The notes under the pieces are model-generated. The model searched no databases. It saw only the letters and a program-made list of their open reading frames with translations, and was not told the DNA's origin. The position numbers and the translations under genes are program-made. Below are positions 47,348 through 60,360 of a stretch of 64,000 nucleotides of DNA, piece by piece. Source of the DNA: Inia geoffrensis (taxonomy: Eukaryota; Chordata; Mammalia; Artiodactyla; Iniidae); the NCBI GenBank assembly GCA_036417435.1, contig CM070909.1:14168597-14232596 (forward strand), read 5' to 3'. Position 1 is the first letter of the stretch. The number at the start of each line of letters is the position of its first letter.

Positions 47348-49290
47348 AATCAATCATCAAACATAATTTAAGAAGCCCAAGAGAAGGGAGTCTATTGTAA
47401 TTATTCATATTTTTGCTTATCATATTCTTTCTTCCTTTGTGATGTTCTGTGACTCCTTCTTTCATTTTTTCCTTTAAGTTTAGAGAACTTCTTTGAGCCA
47501 TTATTTTAGAGTGGGTCCGCTGGTGACAAATTCTGTTAGTTTTCCTTAATGAGGATGTCTTGATTTACCCTTCATTCCTAAAGTGCATTTTTGCTATATA
47601 CAGAATTTTGGGTTGTCAGTTCTTTTCTTTCAGCATGTTAAAATTGTTGTGGCACTTCCTTCTGCCTTTCACAATTTCTGATGAGAAATGTGCTATCATT
47701 GGAATAGTTTTCCTCTTATATATAAGCTGCCACTTCTCTCTCACTGCCTTCAAGAATTTTTGTCCTTAGTGTTTGGAAGTTTGACTTTAATGGGCCTTGG
47801 TAGGATTTGGGGGGTTTTATACTCCTTGGAGTTTACTCACGTTGTTGAATCTAAGTTTATGTCTTTTGCCACATTTGGGACATTTCAGACATTATTTCTT
47901 GGAATACTTTTGCAGCCCTCCTTTCTCTTCTCCTTTGACATTCTAATGACAAAAATGTTGGATCTTTTGTTATATTCCCACAAGTTCCTGAGGCTGTTTG
48001 TTTCTTGTTCTGTTTTCTTCCTATTATTCAGATTGGGTAATTTCTATTGTTCCGTCTTCAAGTTCACTAATTCTTTCCTCTTTCCTCTACATTTTGATTT
48101 TGTGCCTATCCACTGAGTTTTTATTTAAATTAATTTATTTTTTAGTTCTAAATTTTACATTTGATTCTTTTAACAGACTTAATTTTTTTACAGCAATTTT
48201 AGATTCACAGCAAAATTGAGCAGAAAATACAGAGAGTTCTCATATATTCATGGCCACCACACAGCATGCAGTCTTGTCCACTATCAACCTCACAGCATCA
48301 TCACCACAGAATGCTACATTTTTTACAGTTGGTGAACCTAATTTACACATTGTTATTACCCAAAGTCTACAGCTTACAGTTCACTCTTGATGCTGTACAT
48401 TCTATGGGTTTGGATATAATGACAAGTATCCACCAACACAGTATCATACAGAATAGTTTCACAGCTCCAACAAATCATCTGTATAATTCTTTTTCCTATC
48501 TTCTATTTCTTTGAAGAAATTTTATTCTTTCATTTGTTTCGAGTGTGTTCGTAACCTCTCATTAAAGTATTTTTATGATGGCTGCTTTAAAATATTTGAC
48601 AGATGATTCTAGCATCTCTAGCATTTCAATGTTGACATCTATTGATTATCTTTTCATTCAGTTTGAGGCTTTTTTGGTTCTTGGTATAACATGATTTTCT
48701 ATTGAAATTTGGACATTTGGATATTATACTATGAGACTCTGAATTTTATTTTAACCTTCTGTTTTATCTGGCTTCTTTGGACATCACTCTGGTAGAGTGG
48801 CAGATAGGAGTCTAGGTTATTCATTCATGCTTTCTTACAGCCCAGCAAGGGTGGAAATCTGAGCTCCTTTTCTGGTAGAGGTGGGGTGAGACTATAGTTT
48901 TTCTTTGGTATTTGGCTGGAGAGAGTTGTTATTGTCTAAAAGTTTTCTGTCTTGTTAGGCTTCCCTTTCCTCCAGCTAGAGACAGCAGGCTTTTGTTGGG
49001 TTTGTTTTGTCTGCATTTGTTAGTGTTTCCAGTTTTCTAGCTTCTGCAGTTCCAAGCCTGTGATCTACAGGCCAAAAAGAAAACCCAGAAAACTCACCAC
49101 TTTGTTGTTCATTGGATTCTGAGTTCCCCGGTTAATCTGTCTTTTTCTCTCCACCTTTTAGAGTCTTCTTTTATTTGCTTTATATATAGTGTCCAGGGTT
49201 TTGGTGTACTTAGCAGGAGGAACATGGCAAACTACACCTACCCTACTATTTTGGAAGTGGAAATCTACTATTGAATTTTGTTTTTAATTT

Positions 49291-50505
49291 TCTTCCTTTA
49301 CACCATGACTAGATTGGCTCCCAGATCCTTTAACTGAGCAATAAACAGTTAAAGACCTGAGATGGCAGGAGTTGCCCAAGTTTGTGAGGGAAAGAGAAAG
49401 GTGGTTAGCCTTAAATGGCATTATTGGCCCAGTGCAAAGCTGTTCTGTGAGCATGAGGGTCACAGAAAAGAGAGAGGATAATAAGGAAAGTACACAATGA
49501 ATATTTATCTGTATATCTTCTTTACAACGTGGGAGGAGTGTTTGAACTGTGAGTAATGCAATTAAGTCTCTTGTCAAGAAACTGTATTAGTCTAATTTAT
49601 ATATGAAACAGAAAACTATTTTGCACACAAAATGAATTTTGTATTACTAGTGCAACAATAGTGCAACAATTAGAAGATAAAATTAAAGAGAAGACAATTT
49701 CATACTTAGGTATCTAAGATCCTGTAAGTTTTCCAGAATCAAATTAAGGTAAGTAAGTAAAGCTTTGATTTCATAGCAAAGTATTTTGCGGAAAGTTATT
49801 TAAATAATTTACATCCATTATTTTTTAACTACTGAAACAACTCAGTCAAGGTAAGAATAAGCCCAGCTTAGTTTATGTCATAATTGATGGATTAATAATT
49901 AATAAAGTTTACTAAAGTGAGATATCCATTAGAGATTAGCTCATGAAAATATTTAATACAGAATAAACTGCCACACGGGTAAAAAAAAGTATCTTATTTT
50001 TCACTGTAACATATCACACTTCCTTTCACTTTCCTTTGGCAGCAGAAGAAAGCTGAAGAGGAGATGGTATCGGTAAGTAATATAGAAGATATGAGAAAGA
50101 CTGCTGGAAATACTCCCACCTGCTGGAAGAAGGAGGAAAATGCCAGACTTTTAAAAGCTGCCACTGAAATTTGATCTCTGCTGCTAAAGATATCTATAAT
50201 GATTATAAGGCCCATCCCTCCGTTTTCCTGGCAGAACCACAATTTGTACAGCTATCTGCTAATCCTCATGCTAACATGAGCTTCTGGGAGGCTTGGCTCC
50301 TCCCCTGCTCCAGGAGGTGACTCCTAATTAACTGATTCAGTTGCAATGGTCCCATTGCCTTTGTAATGATGAGCTTAGGCATGGCCATGTGACTTTATTC
50401 TGGCAACTGAGACATGTGGGAAGGTTTTTTAGGGATCTCTGAAAAGGTTTCTTTGCTCTTAAAAAGGAGTTATGAGCTAAGAGATGGTCTTCATCTAACT
50501 CAAGA
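49291..50505. other. Nothing recognised
   Basis: This is unassigned intergenic sequence. Confidence 0.4.
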
Positions 50506-51536
50506 CTCCAAATGCTGTCTATATGCTGATAACACCTAAATACGTATATTTCTAACCTTGACTTCTCCCCTAACCTCAAGAATTTTATATATAACTGCTG
50601 ACTTGACATTTCCACCTGGATGTCTAATACATATTTTAAATTTCTCATGTCCAAAACTGCACTACTGTTTTCCTCAGCTCCCCTCTCCAGTCTTGCTCCT
50701 CCCCAAGTTCTTCTCATCTCAATAATTATAACTCTACTCCTCTACCAGTCTACTTTCTCAGGCCCTCCTTTTCTTTGTTGTTAATAATAATACCACTTTA
50801 AAAATATTTATTAGTTAATTAACGTTTGGCTGCATTGGGTCTTCATTGCTGCATGTGGGCTTTCTCTAGTTGCGGTGAGCAGGGACTACTCTTTTGTTGC
50901 AGTGCGCGGGCTTCTCATTGCGGTGGCTTCTCTTGTTGCGGAGCACGGGCTCTAGGTGCATGGGCTTCGGTAGTGTGGCATGCAGGCTCAGTAGTTGTGG
51001 CTCGCAGGCTCTAGAGCACAGGCTAAGTAGTTGTGGCACATAGACTTAGTTGCTCCGTGGCATGTGGGATCTTCCCAGACCAGGGCTTGAACCCATGTCC
51101 CTGGCATTGGCAGGTGGATTAACAACTGTGCCACCAGGGAAGTCCTCTCAGGCCCTCCTTGATTCTTCTTTTTCTTTTATATCCTACATCCAATTCCTCT
51201 CTAATTTCCAATATGTTGGCTCTACCTTCAAAATACATTTAGAATCAAATTACTGCCATTGGTCCAAACTATCATCATCTCTTGTATTCTTGCCTCCTAC
51301 CGTTTATATTCCTCACCACCAACAAAGTAGCTCTTTTAAATTATAAGTCAGATCATTTTACTCCTCAGCTTAAGATCCTCCAGTGGATCCCCAACTCATT
51401 CAGAATAAAGGGCAATGCCCTTCCAGTATCTTAAGCTAACAGGCCTTCTGACTGCATCTCCTCCCAGTCTTTCTTTAGCCAACTCTGCTTGACCTTCACT
51501 GGCCATCTGGGTATTCCTTGAACATACAAGGCATGT
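50506..51536 (+). repeat. L2 (LINE-2), split by a SINE
   Basis: It shows 'tgacatttccacctggatgt', then after the SINE 'ggtccaaactatcatcatct', 'taagtcagatcattttactc' and 'gatcctccagtggatcccca', in L2 order. Confidence 0.75.
50771..51145 (-). mobile_element. Long-form CHR SINE with 15-bp target duplication
   Basis: It is the antisense long form, ending 'gtgccaccagggaagtcc'. TCTCAGGCCCTCCTT flanks it at 50756-50770 and 51146-51160, inside the L2. Confidence 0.93.
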
Positions 51537-51735
51537 ATTATGGTCTGAATATTTGTGACCTCTAAAATTCATGTTGGTGCTCTACCCCTCAATATCATGA
51601 TGTTTGAAGATGAGGCCTATGGGAGGAAAGTGAGGTTAGATGAGGTCATGAGGATGGGGCCCTCGTGATGGGATTAGTGCCCTTATAAGAAGAGACACCG
51701 GAGAATTTGCTCTCTGTCTCTCCCCACGCATGCAC
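51537..51735 (+). mobile_element. MLT1-type MaLR LTR, 5' part
   Basis: 'tattatggtctgaatatttg', 'atgaggcctatgggaggaaa' and 'gggattagtgcccttataag' are in the order of MLT1 LTRs. The 3' half is missing. Confidence 0.7.
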
Positions 51736-52539
51736 AAGGTCCTTCTAGAATTCAAAACTTGGATATATACTTGGCATTTAATGTGGCATGATTTTCAAAT
51801 TAATCTCCAACTAAAACCATGGCTTCATTTGTTTCTTCCTGGCAACAATCTCTTTGGTTGGTGACTGAAGCAAATTTCACCAAAAAACCCCAATTCACCA
51901 CACACCAGGAATTAGTCTTTCAGTGGGTCTGAATATATGTAACTTTATCAAAGACAATGGCTTTCTGAAAAGATCTAGACAGATTGAAGGTGCTGTACTG
52001 GGTTGTATCTTTCCTATGAGATAGTATTGGAGATAATATTGAAATATTAATATGCACTGGTAGAGGTAATTAATGACCAAGTAGAAATTAAAATTCCTTA
52101 TAAACAGTTCACAGATAACAATAAAAGGGAAATTTTATATGCTTCTGGGTAATTACTACATTACTCTCACTAAAATTATAAATTGCTGTTTCTCAAAATG
52201 GATCTTAAAAAAAAGTTAACAAAGTAATATGATTATATGGTATCAAATCAAATAGAAAAAAAATGTTACGATGTCCTTACAGATATCTCAGCCCCACTTC
52301 ATATAGGAATTGTAAGTTCAATCTCCTTTTTTGTAAGCTGAGAATATTATTGCTTCTATCATTTCCTCTATGGTTCCTTCATATCTTTCACTCCAACAGT
52401 TTAAAAGTTATATTGTCCAGATTGCTAACAGTTACATTCTACTCTGCAAAGACCAAGGGAAAAAAAACCTGCTATGTGACTAGCATAAGAATCTAGGTTC
52501 TGCTATCCATTTTGCATGAAGCCAAATAAAAATTCTAAC
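51736..52539. other. Nothing recognised
   Basis: This is AT-rich unassigned sequence. Confidence 0.4.
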
Positions 52540-53625
52540 TCTATGCCTCTGGAACTAGAAAAAGAAGAGCAAATTGAGCCCAAAATTAGCAGGAGGAAGG
52601 AAATAATAAAGATTAGAGCAAAAATAAATGAAACTGAGAACAGAAAAACAACAGAAAAGATGAACCAAACTGAGCTGGTTCTTTGAAAAGATAAAGAAAA
52701 TTGACAAACCCTTAGCTATAGTAACCAAGGAAAAAAGAGAGAGAACCCAAATCAACAGAATTATAAATGAAAAAGGAGACATTGCAAATGATACCACAGA
52801 AATGCAAAGGATCATAAGAGACTACTGTGAATAACTACATGCCAACAAATGGACAACGTAGAAGAAGTGAAAAAATTCTTAGAAACATACAACCTACCAA
52901 GACAGAATCAGGAAGAAACAGAAAATCTGAATAAACCAATTACTAGTAAGGATATTGACTGTGTAATCAAAAATCCCCCAATAAGAATGAAAGAAAAGAA
53001 CTATATGATTATCTCAACTGAGGCAGAAAAAGCATTTGACAAAATACAGTAACTGTTTATGATAAAAACAATCAACAAATTAGGTGCAGAAGGAACATAT
53101 CTCAACAAAATAAAGGCCATACATGAGAAGCCTAGAGCAAACATCATACTCAGTAGTGAAAGGTTAAAGTCCTAGCTAGAGCAATCAGGCAAGAAAATAA
53201 AATTAAAGTTATCAGCATTGGGAAAGAAGAAATAAAATTATTTCTACTTGCAGATGAAGACGCAACCAAAAAACTGTTAGAATTAATAAATGAATTCAGT
53301 AAAGCTGCAGAATATAAAATGAACATAGAAAAATCAGTAGCGTTTCTATACACAAACAACAAATTTTCTGAAAAAGAAATAAAGAAATTAACCCTATTTA
53401 CAATAGAATCAGAAACAATATAATACTTAGGAATAAATTTAACCAAGGAGGTGAAAGAATTCTATTCTGAAAACTGTAAGACACTGATGAAAGTCATCAA
53501 AGAGGACACAAATAAATAGAAAGGTATCCCACATTCATGGACGGGAAGAATTCATATTGTTAAAATGTCAATACTACCAAAAGCCATCTATAGATTTGGT
53601 GCAATCTCTATCAAAATTTCAATGC

Positions 53626-53809
53626 TGGGGCTTCCTTGGTGGCGCAGTGGTTGAGAGTCCACCTGCCAATGCAGGGGACACGGGTTCATGCCCTGGTCCC
53701 AGAAGATCCCACGTGCCGCAGAGCGGCCGTGAGCCATGGCTGCTGAGCCTGTGCGTCCAGAGCCTGTGCTCCACAACAGGAGAGGCCACAACAGTGAGAG
53801 GCCTGTGTA

Positions 53810-53840
<31 letters not shown>
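53626..53840 (+). mobile_element. Short-form CHR SINE with (CA) tail
   Basis: It is the short form with a small internal deletion ('gagcggccgtgagcc'). The tail has become (CA)14 at 53813-53840. AAAATTTCAATGC and AAAATTCCAATGC flank it. Confidence 0.92.
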
Positions 53841-53846
<6 letters not shown>

Positions 53847-55328
53847 CCAATGCCATTTTTTACAGAAATAGAGAAAAAAACCTCCTAAAACTTATATGGA
53901 GCCACAAAAGATCACAAATAGCCAAAGGAATCCTGAGAAAGAAGAACAAAGCAGGAGGCTTTTCCTGATTTCAAGCTATCCTATAATACTATAGTAATTA
54001 AAACAGTATGGTACTGGCATAAAAACAGACAAACAGACCAATGGAAAAGAACTGAGAGCCAGATATAAACCCAAGCGTAAATGGTTAACTAATATTTAAC
54101 TAGGGATTCAAGAATACTCAGTGGAGAAATGATAATCTCTTTAATAAATGTTGCTAGGAAAATTGGATATTCATGTAAAAAATGAAAATTGATCCCTATC
54201 TTATACCACTCCACCGAATTAACATGAAATAGATCAAAGACTTAAATGTAAGATCTGAATCCATGAAACTCCTAGAAGGACATGTAGGAAAAAAGTTCCT
54301 CAACATGCGTGTTGGTCATGGTTTTTTTTTGTAAATCACACCTAATGGGCAAAAAATAAACAAGTGGAACTGCATCAAATTAAAAAGCTGCACAGCAAGA
54401 GTAACTCTCAACCAAGTGAAGAAAACCTACAGAATGGGAAAAATATTTGTAAACCGTATATCTCAGAAAGGGTTAAAATTCAAAATACATAAAGAGCTCA
54501 TAAAGCTGAAAAGCAAAAAAAACAACTAATTCAAATAAAAAATGTCAAAAACCTGAATAGACATTCTTCCAAAGATACACAAATGGCCAACTGGTACATG
54601 AAAAGATGTTCAACATCACTAGTCACTAAGAAAATGCAAATTAAACACAATGAGATATCACCTCACGCCTGTTAGAATGGCCGTCATAAAAAAGACAAGA
54701 GATAACAAATGCTGTGGACGTGAAGAAACGGGAAGCCTAGTGCATTGTTGGCGTGATTGTAAATTGGAGCAGCCACTATAAAAAACAATATGGAGTGTCC
54801 TCAAAAATTTAAAAATACAACTACCATACAATTCAGCAATTCCACTTCTTGGAATATATCCAAAGGAAATGAAAACACTAACTTGAAAAGATATCTGCAC
54901 CAATGTTCATAGTAGCACTATTGAAATAGCCAATATACGGAAATAACCTAAGTGTCCATTGATGGATGAATGGATAAGGAATGGAATATTATTCAGCCAT
55001 AAAGAACAGTGAAATCCTACTACATGTGACAATACGGATGAACCTTGAAGGCGTTATGCTAAGTGAAATAAGTCAGACAGGAAAAACAAATACTGAATGG
55101 TCTCACTTATATGTGGAATCTAAAAAACAAAAAAACCCCCAAACATACCAAAGTTATAGAAAACAGAAAAAGAGATCAGGGATCAGATCTGTGGCTATAG
55201 AAAAGGGGTGGTGGGAGGCAGAATTAGAGGAAGGTGGTCAAAAGGTACAACCTTCTAGTTATAAGATAAATAAGTACTAGGAATATCATGTACAACATGA
55301 TGACGATAGTTAACGCTGCCGGATGATA

Positions 55329-55541
55329 TAGTTATTCCTTTAATAACATGGGTTTAAAATGCACAGGTCCACTTACACATGAATTTTTTTCAATAAATAC
55401 ATATTACAGTACTATGATCTGTGGATGGTTAAATCCACAAATTTGGAACCGAATGAGGAGGCCAACTGTAAAGTTATAGGAGGATTTTCAACTGCACGGG
55501 GGTTGGTGCTTCCAACCTCTGAGTTGTTCAAGGTCAACTGC
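55329..55541 (-). mobile_element. MER2-like Tigger/pogo DNA transposon
   Basis: The right end GTTGTTCAAGGTCAACTG and internal 'actgcacgggggttggtgct' are MER2 hallmarks. It sits in the L1M 3' UTR with a TA target duplication. The strand is arbitrary. Confidence 0.8.
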
Positions 55542-55741
55542 ATAGGAAAGTCGCTAACAGACTAAATCCTAAGAGTTCTCATCGTGAGGACAATTTCTTT
55601 TCTTTTTATTGTATCTATATGAGATGATGGTTCTTAACTAAACTTATTGTGGTGATCATTTCACAATACAGGCAAATCAAACCATTGGTGATGTATGTCA
55701 ATTATTTCTCAATAAAACTGAGAAAAAGAAATAAATGGACA

Positions 55742-56510
55742 TAATCCAGAACACCACCAAAAAAGCTCAAGAAAGATATGGATAAAACCATGTTTGATCA
55801 TACCACAATAAAATATTTAATCATAATTTTTTCTTATTTAAAAATATGTTTACCTCAGAAAGTTTTAAAATATGTTTATATTATACATGTTTTGTGGCCT
55901 CTGCTTTAAGATGGGACAATTCAGAGTTATAATTCCCTCTCCAGAAACTCTTGTGGATCAGACCAAGGCTAGACTTTACCTGCCCTTGGAAACAACTTCC
56001 TTTCCCTACCTGGCTTCCACTGTGCCCTCACATTTTCTTGAAAAGCACTCCCTCAGTAAATCATCTGCACCCAAGCCCTGTCTTAGGCTCTGCTTCAGGG
56101 AAAGCAGTTCCCTAATGTGAAGAATAAGTTGAGTCACTAGATTGAAAAGGAGTTACCACAGTAATGGAATACAAGAACAAAATAGCTTCAAACATATCCT
56201 GGTAAAATGACTGAACTCCAAGGATAAAAATAAAATCTCACAAATAATAAATGAATAAAGGCCAGTGAACGAGCATGGGACTTCTTAGCTGCACATTGGA
56301 AGCTGATGGACCATGGAACACTATCCAGACTTCTGAGAAAAAAAAAGAGCTACAACTTAAGGGTCTATATATCATTTAGATAACATTTACCAGTCAGGGT
56401 GAAGGAAAGATACTCCTAGAGCTGCAAAATTTCATAGACTCTATTACCCACATACCTCACCTAAGGAAAATTCTTCAAAAAGGACTACTCAATTGAAAAA
56501 TAAATCAGGG
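55742..56510. other. Nothing recognised
   Basis: This is unassigned intergenic sequence. Confidence 0.4.
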
Positions 56511-56640
56511 GACTTCCCTGGCAGTCCAGTGGTTAGGACTCCATTCTTCCACTGCAGGAGGCATGGGTTCAATCCCTGACTGGGGAAGATCGTGCATGCT
56601 GCATGGTGCAGCCAAAAGTAAAAAAAAAAAGAAAAAGAAA
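56511..56640 (+). mobile_element. Short (~120 bp) tRNA-derived SINE
   Basis: 'gacttccctggcagtccagt', 'gggttcaatccctgactgg' and a poly-A with AAAAAG repeats. Confidence 0.85.
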
Positions 56641-56903
56641 AAGAAATCAGAACAGAGACTTCAAAATCAGGGAAGATGAAGAAGAGAACAAATAGTATTG
56701 AGCTATGATTCCTGCAATGTATGTATAATTAAGTCTGAGTAGATAATGATACAGTGATTGTGAATTTGTAATATAAATGCTAAATAATGATTCTTGAAAA
56801 AAAAAAAGGCACTCCACAAGAGAAATCAAAATAGTCTAGAATTAAAGTGCTAAATCATCTCAACAAATCTTTGGAGTTGATAGGGGATATAAAGAAGAGA
56901 ATA

Positions 56904-57116
56904 GGGCTTCCCTGGTGGCGCAGTGGTTGACAGTCCGCCTGCCGATGCAGGGGACGCGGGTTCGTGCCCTGGTCCAGAAAGATCCCACATGCCGCGGAGC
57001 GGCTGGGCCCGTGAGCCATGGCCGCTGAGCCTGCGCGTCCGGAGCCTGTGCTCCGCAGCGGGAGAGGCCACAACAGTGAGAGGCCCGTGTACCGCAAAAA
57101 AAAAAAAAAAAAAAAA
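56904..57116 (+). mobile_element. Young short-form CHR SINE
   Basis: It is near consensus, with an A-rich tail. AGAAGAGAATA (56893-56903) and AGAAGAAAATA (57117-57127) flank it. Confidence 0.93.
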
Positions 57117-57127
57117 AGAAGAAAATA

Positions 57128-58123
57128 AAACTATTAAAAAGGTGTTAATCTGAGAGTAAAGGTAGAAGGCGGGGAAGTACATATATTCTGAAATCTCCAC
57201 TTTCTGAGGCAGGGGGAGCAGTGAAGGGGATGGATGTGCAAAAGCTGGTATTTTATAAAATGGGTAAAGAAATATGGTTTAACTCTGCATGTCAAAAGAG
57301 AATGTAACCAGTAATAAAAAATACACTATTACTTCTAAATTAACAAAGAAGAAAGGGGAATATACATTCTGCCAGTTTGGTATTACTTTGGGGCGATTAG
57401 TACTAGAAACCTGAAATAACAGGGTCTTACCGACGATACAAGTTTATTTTTTCCCTCATGCCTCTGAAAGTAGACCACTCAAGGCTAACAACAGTGGTTT
57501 CACGAGGTCATCACTCTCCAGGCTCCTTTAATTTTTTTGTTCCAATATCCTGAATATTCGACTTCCTTTTTCAATGCCATCTCCTAAGTGCTACCTGGCC
57601 ATGATTACTCCCACACTCCAAGTAGAAAAAGAGGAGGAAAAGGGAACTACAAAGGATCTCTCATCTGAGTTACCCTCCTTTTTAGTCAGGTTTCCCAGAA
57701 GCTCCACCCACAGCTTCCACCAGCCATACAGCCCTCCTCTCACCACAGTTTTTCTCCTGAGTGCATTATCACTCCCCCCAAAATTTAGGTTCTGGTATTA
57801 AGAACAAACGGGAGAATGGATAATGGATGTCTGCCAGTGATGTCTGCCACAGCGTTGTGATAAAACCAGTAGAAATAGCAAAAAGGAACAGCAACAGAAA
57901 AACATAAAGATGGAAAGAAAGAATTATGTTTATAGTTGTTTAAATGTGACAATGGACTGAATTCTATTAAAAGCTAACTGTCATATTAAGTTAAAAATAT
58001 AAAACCACTAGAAGTTGCAGAGAAACAAAACTATAAGAAAATTATTTCCTAAAAAGGCTGAACTCAGGCAGCACCTTCCTCCAGTTTCTTTATGTTATTC
58101 TTCAGTGAATAAACAAGAGTTTA
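57128..58123. other. Nothing recognised
   Basis: There is no gene. It is a mix of unassigned sequence. Confidence 0.4.
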
Positions 58124-58507
58124 GGGCTTCCCTGGTGGTACAGTGGTTAAGAATCCACCTGCCAATGCAGGGGACATGGGTTCGAGCCCTGGTCTGGGAA
58201 GATCCCACATGCCGCAGAGCGACTAAGCCCGTGAGCCACAACTACTAAGCCTATGTGCCACAACTACCGACCCTATGCTCTAGAGCCTGCGAGTCACAAC
58301 CACTGAGCTCATGTGACACAACTACTGAAGCCTGGGAGCCTAGAGCCCGTGCTCCACAAGAGAAGCCACTGCAATGAGAAGCCCATGCACTGCAACAAAA
58401 GGGTAGCCCCTGCTTGCTGCAACTAGAGAAAGCCCACACACAGCAACGAAAATCCAATGCAGCCAAAAATAAATAAATAAGTAACAAAACAAAACAAAAC
58501 AAAAACC
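58124..58507 (+). mobile_element. Long-form CHR SINE with 10-bp target duplication
   Basis: This is a full long form with an (AAAAC) tail. CAAGAGTTTA flanks it at 58114-58123 and 58508-58517. Confidence 0.93.
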
Positions 58508-58517
58508 CAAGAGTTTA

Positions 58518-59879
58518 GCAGCAATGATTATGACAATGAAGATGAGTAAAGATGATGCAGAATTGCAGGTATTTAATTGAAAATATAAAAGTATCTTTTT
58601 TTAATATCTAGAATGCCTAATTCAAAGGTTTAGCAAATTGTAAGATTAATATAAAATTTATCTCTAAGATAGTTTGCTTTTAATCAAATTTCATATATCC
58701 CATAAGAAAGTATTAGAAACCAAGTACTTATTGTTATGCATGATTATATTCTTCAAGATAGTAAAGCAGTTGTTCGGATCTTGGGACATTATTATTTGAG
58801 TGAGCTCAAGGAAAAGAGTTTTGTGAAAGATAACCTTAGAATACAAAATATGTAGGTATTTATGTATGTAAGTACACAAGTATTTAGGTAGAATTTTGGA
58901 TTTCATAATAAGCAAACTTATTTCTTATTATCAGAATATAATCATTATAATGTTTAACGCCAGTTATGAAAGAATTACTTAAGGGTAAACATCAACTACA
59001 ATTTTTGTTTGTTTATTAGTTTTTAATATTCCACATATGATATTTAAGGTAGCCCTTCTCTCCCCGTGTCAGGTCACTTTGCTGACCAATAAAAATGGTT
59101 AAAGAATCTGAAAAGATAACCAAAACATAACCTCCAGGGCAGGTCAAGGCAAATGGTTTACTAATAAATTTAAGGGGCAGATAATTGTCATGGTACAAAA
59201 TCTTTTCAGAAAATGAAAATATATGGAAAATGACTCATTTTAGTAAGATATGTTAACATATTATCAAATAGATAATTTTCCCCAAACATTAATAAGTGCC
59301 TATCAGTATTCCAAATTCTAGGTCCGAGGTTCTAGGGGTACACATATGAATCAGATTCTTGTTTTCAAGGAGTTCACAGACTAGTCGGGGAAAACACATA
59401 AATTCAAATGCTGTAGTTAGTGAAATCCACTTACAGCAGTTTGGCAATCTACACAATCTGAATGAACCTTCTAGCACAAACGCTGCATTATTATGGCGAG
59501 AAGAAAATAAGGAAAATCAAAGAACAAAAACTAAAAAATAAAAGGACAGTGAAATAACAACTGAAGGTGAGAGGTAAGCAAGCACTCACTCTAGGATAGC
59601 AATGGAGAATAAATCTGTAAGGAGGCGAAGTAGAATATGAGCCTCTTCAACAAGCTGGGACACCCATAGGGCGCTAAAATGGTCACAGGTTGATAGCAGC
59701 ATCCAGCTCAAAGGAGAAGAAAATGTTAATTTTATGTGGAAGACAGCAATGCTCAGTTAGTTCCTCAGGACTCCCACAGGTGATCTTCAACCATATATTA
59801 GTTTAGAATATATATTTGCCAAATAAATAAAGTCACAAGTCTTCATGTGTTGTAGACCACCATGAATGACTGTGTTTAT
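58518..59879. other. Mostly unrecognised; L2 trace
   Basis: An antisense L2 3' trace lies at about 59280-59420 ('caaggagttcacagactagt'). Nothing else is recognised. Confidence 0.45.
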
Positions 59880-60360
59880 CAGTTCATTCTGACTGCCAAA
59901 TTATATCACACCGTAATTTATTCATCCAGTCTCTTGTCCATGTGCAGCTGGTTTGTTTTTGCTACTGTGAAGAGCTCTACCAAGAGCTTCAGTGAACATG
60001 CACCATGTACATAAGTGCTATCATTTCCCTCGGGTAAATATCCAGGAGTGGAATTGCTGGTTCGGCATAAATTGAATCTATTTTCAAGTTCACAAGACAA
60101 TGACAAAGTTTTGTTTCAAAAATAGTTGAATCGCTTTATACTCCTACTAGTGTTATAAGAAATTCTGTGCAACACTTACTATTGTCATTTAAAATTTTTT
60201 TACCCAACCAGTGAATGAAAAATTGCATTTTACTGTGGTCTTGACTTGCAATTCCCTGATGACTCATCAAACTGAACATCTCTTTCTATGCTTATTGGCC
60301 ATGTTTTTCCACTGTCTTTTGCTCATTTTTCTATTGGCTTGTTTGGACTTGGTTTCAATT
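59880..60360 (-). repeat. Old L1M ORF2 fragment
   Basis: 'gtaaatatccaggagtggaa', 'gtggtcttgacttgcaattc' and neighbouring text match the antisense ORF2 C-terminal region in order. Confidence 0.7.

Larger units (their letters stand above)
39900..49290 (-). mobile_element. Old, near-complete L1M split by later insertions
   Basis: Reading rightward goes from the ORF2 C-terminus (antisense, 39900-41600) through the RT (to about 42090) and endonuclease-side parts (42200-43550, 46340-47100) to ORF1 and upstream sequence (47100-49290). It is interrupted by SINEs at 40368, 42384 and 42994, an L1 tail at 40757, a pyrimidine repeat at 42103 and a young L1 at about 43556. A fragment at 48180-48490 looks like a separate L1 3' UTR. 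No intact frame survives. A short plus-strand L1 piece lies just before it at about 39500-39730. Confidence 0.75.
52540..55725 (+). mobile_element. Old L1M ORF2 and 3' UTR, split by a SINE and a MER2
   Basis: ORF2 traces run from near the linker (52540) through the RT ([13 protein letters not shown] near 53015) to the C-terminus ([15 protein letters not shown] near 54985). The 3' UTR ends 'gtcaattatttctcaataaa' near 55715. An internal deletion is evident around 53160. It is not coding. Confidence 0.8.
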
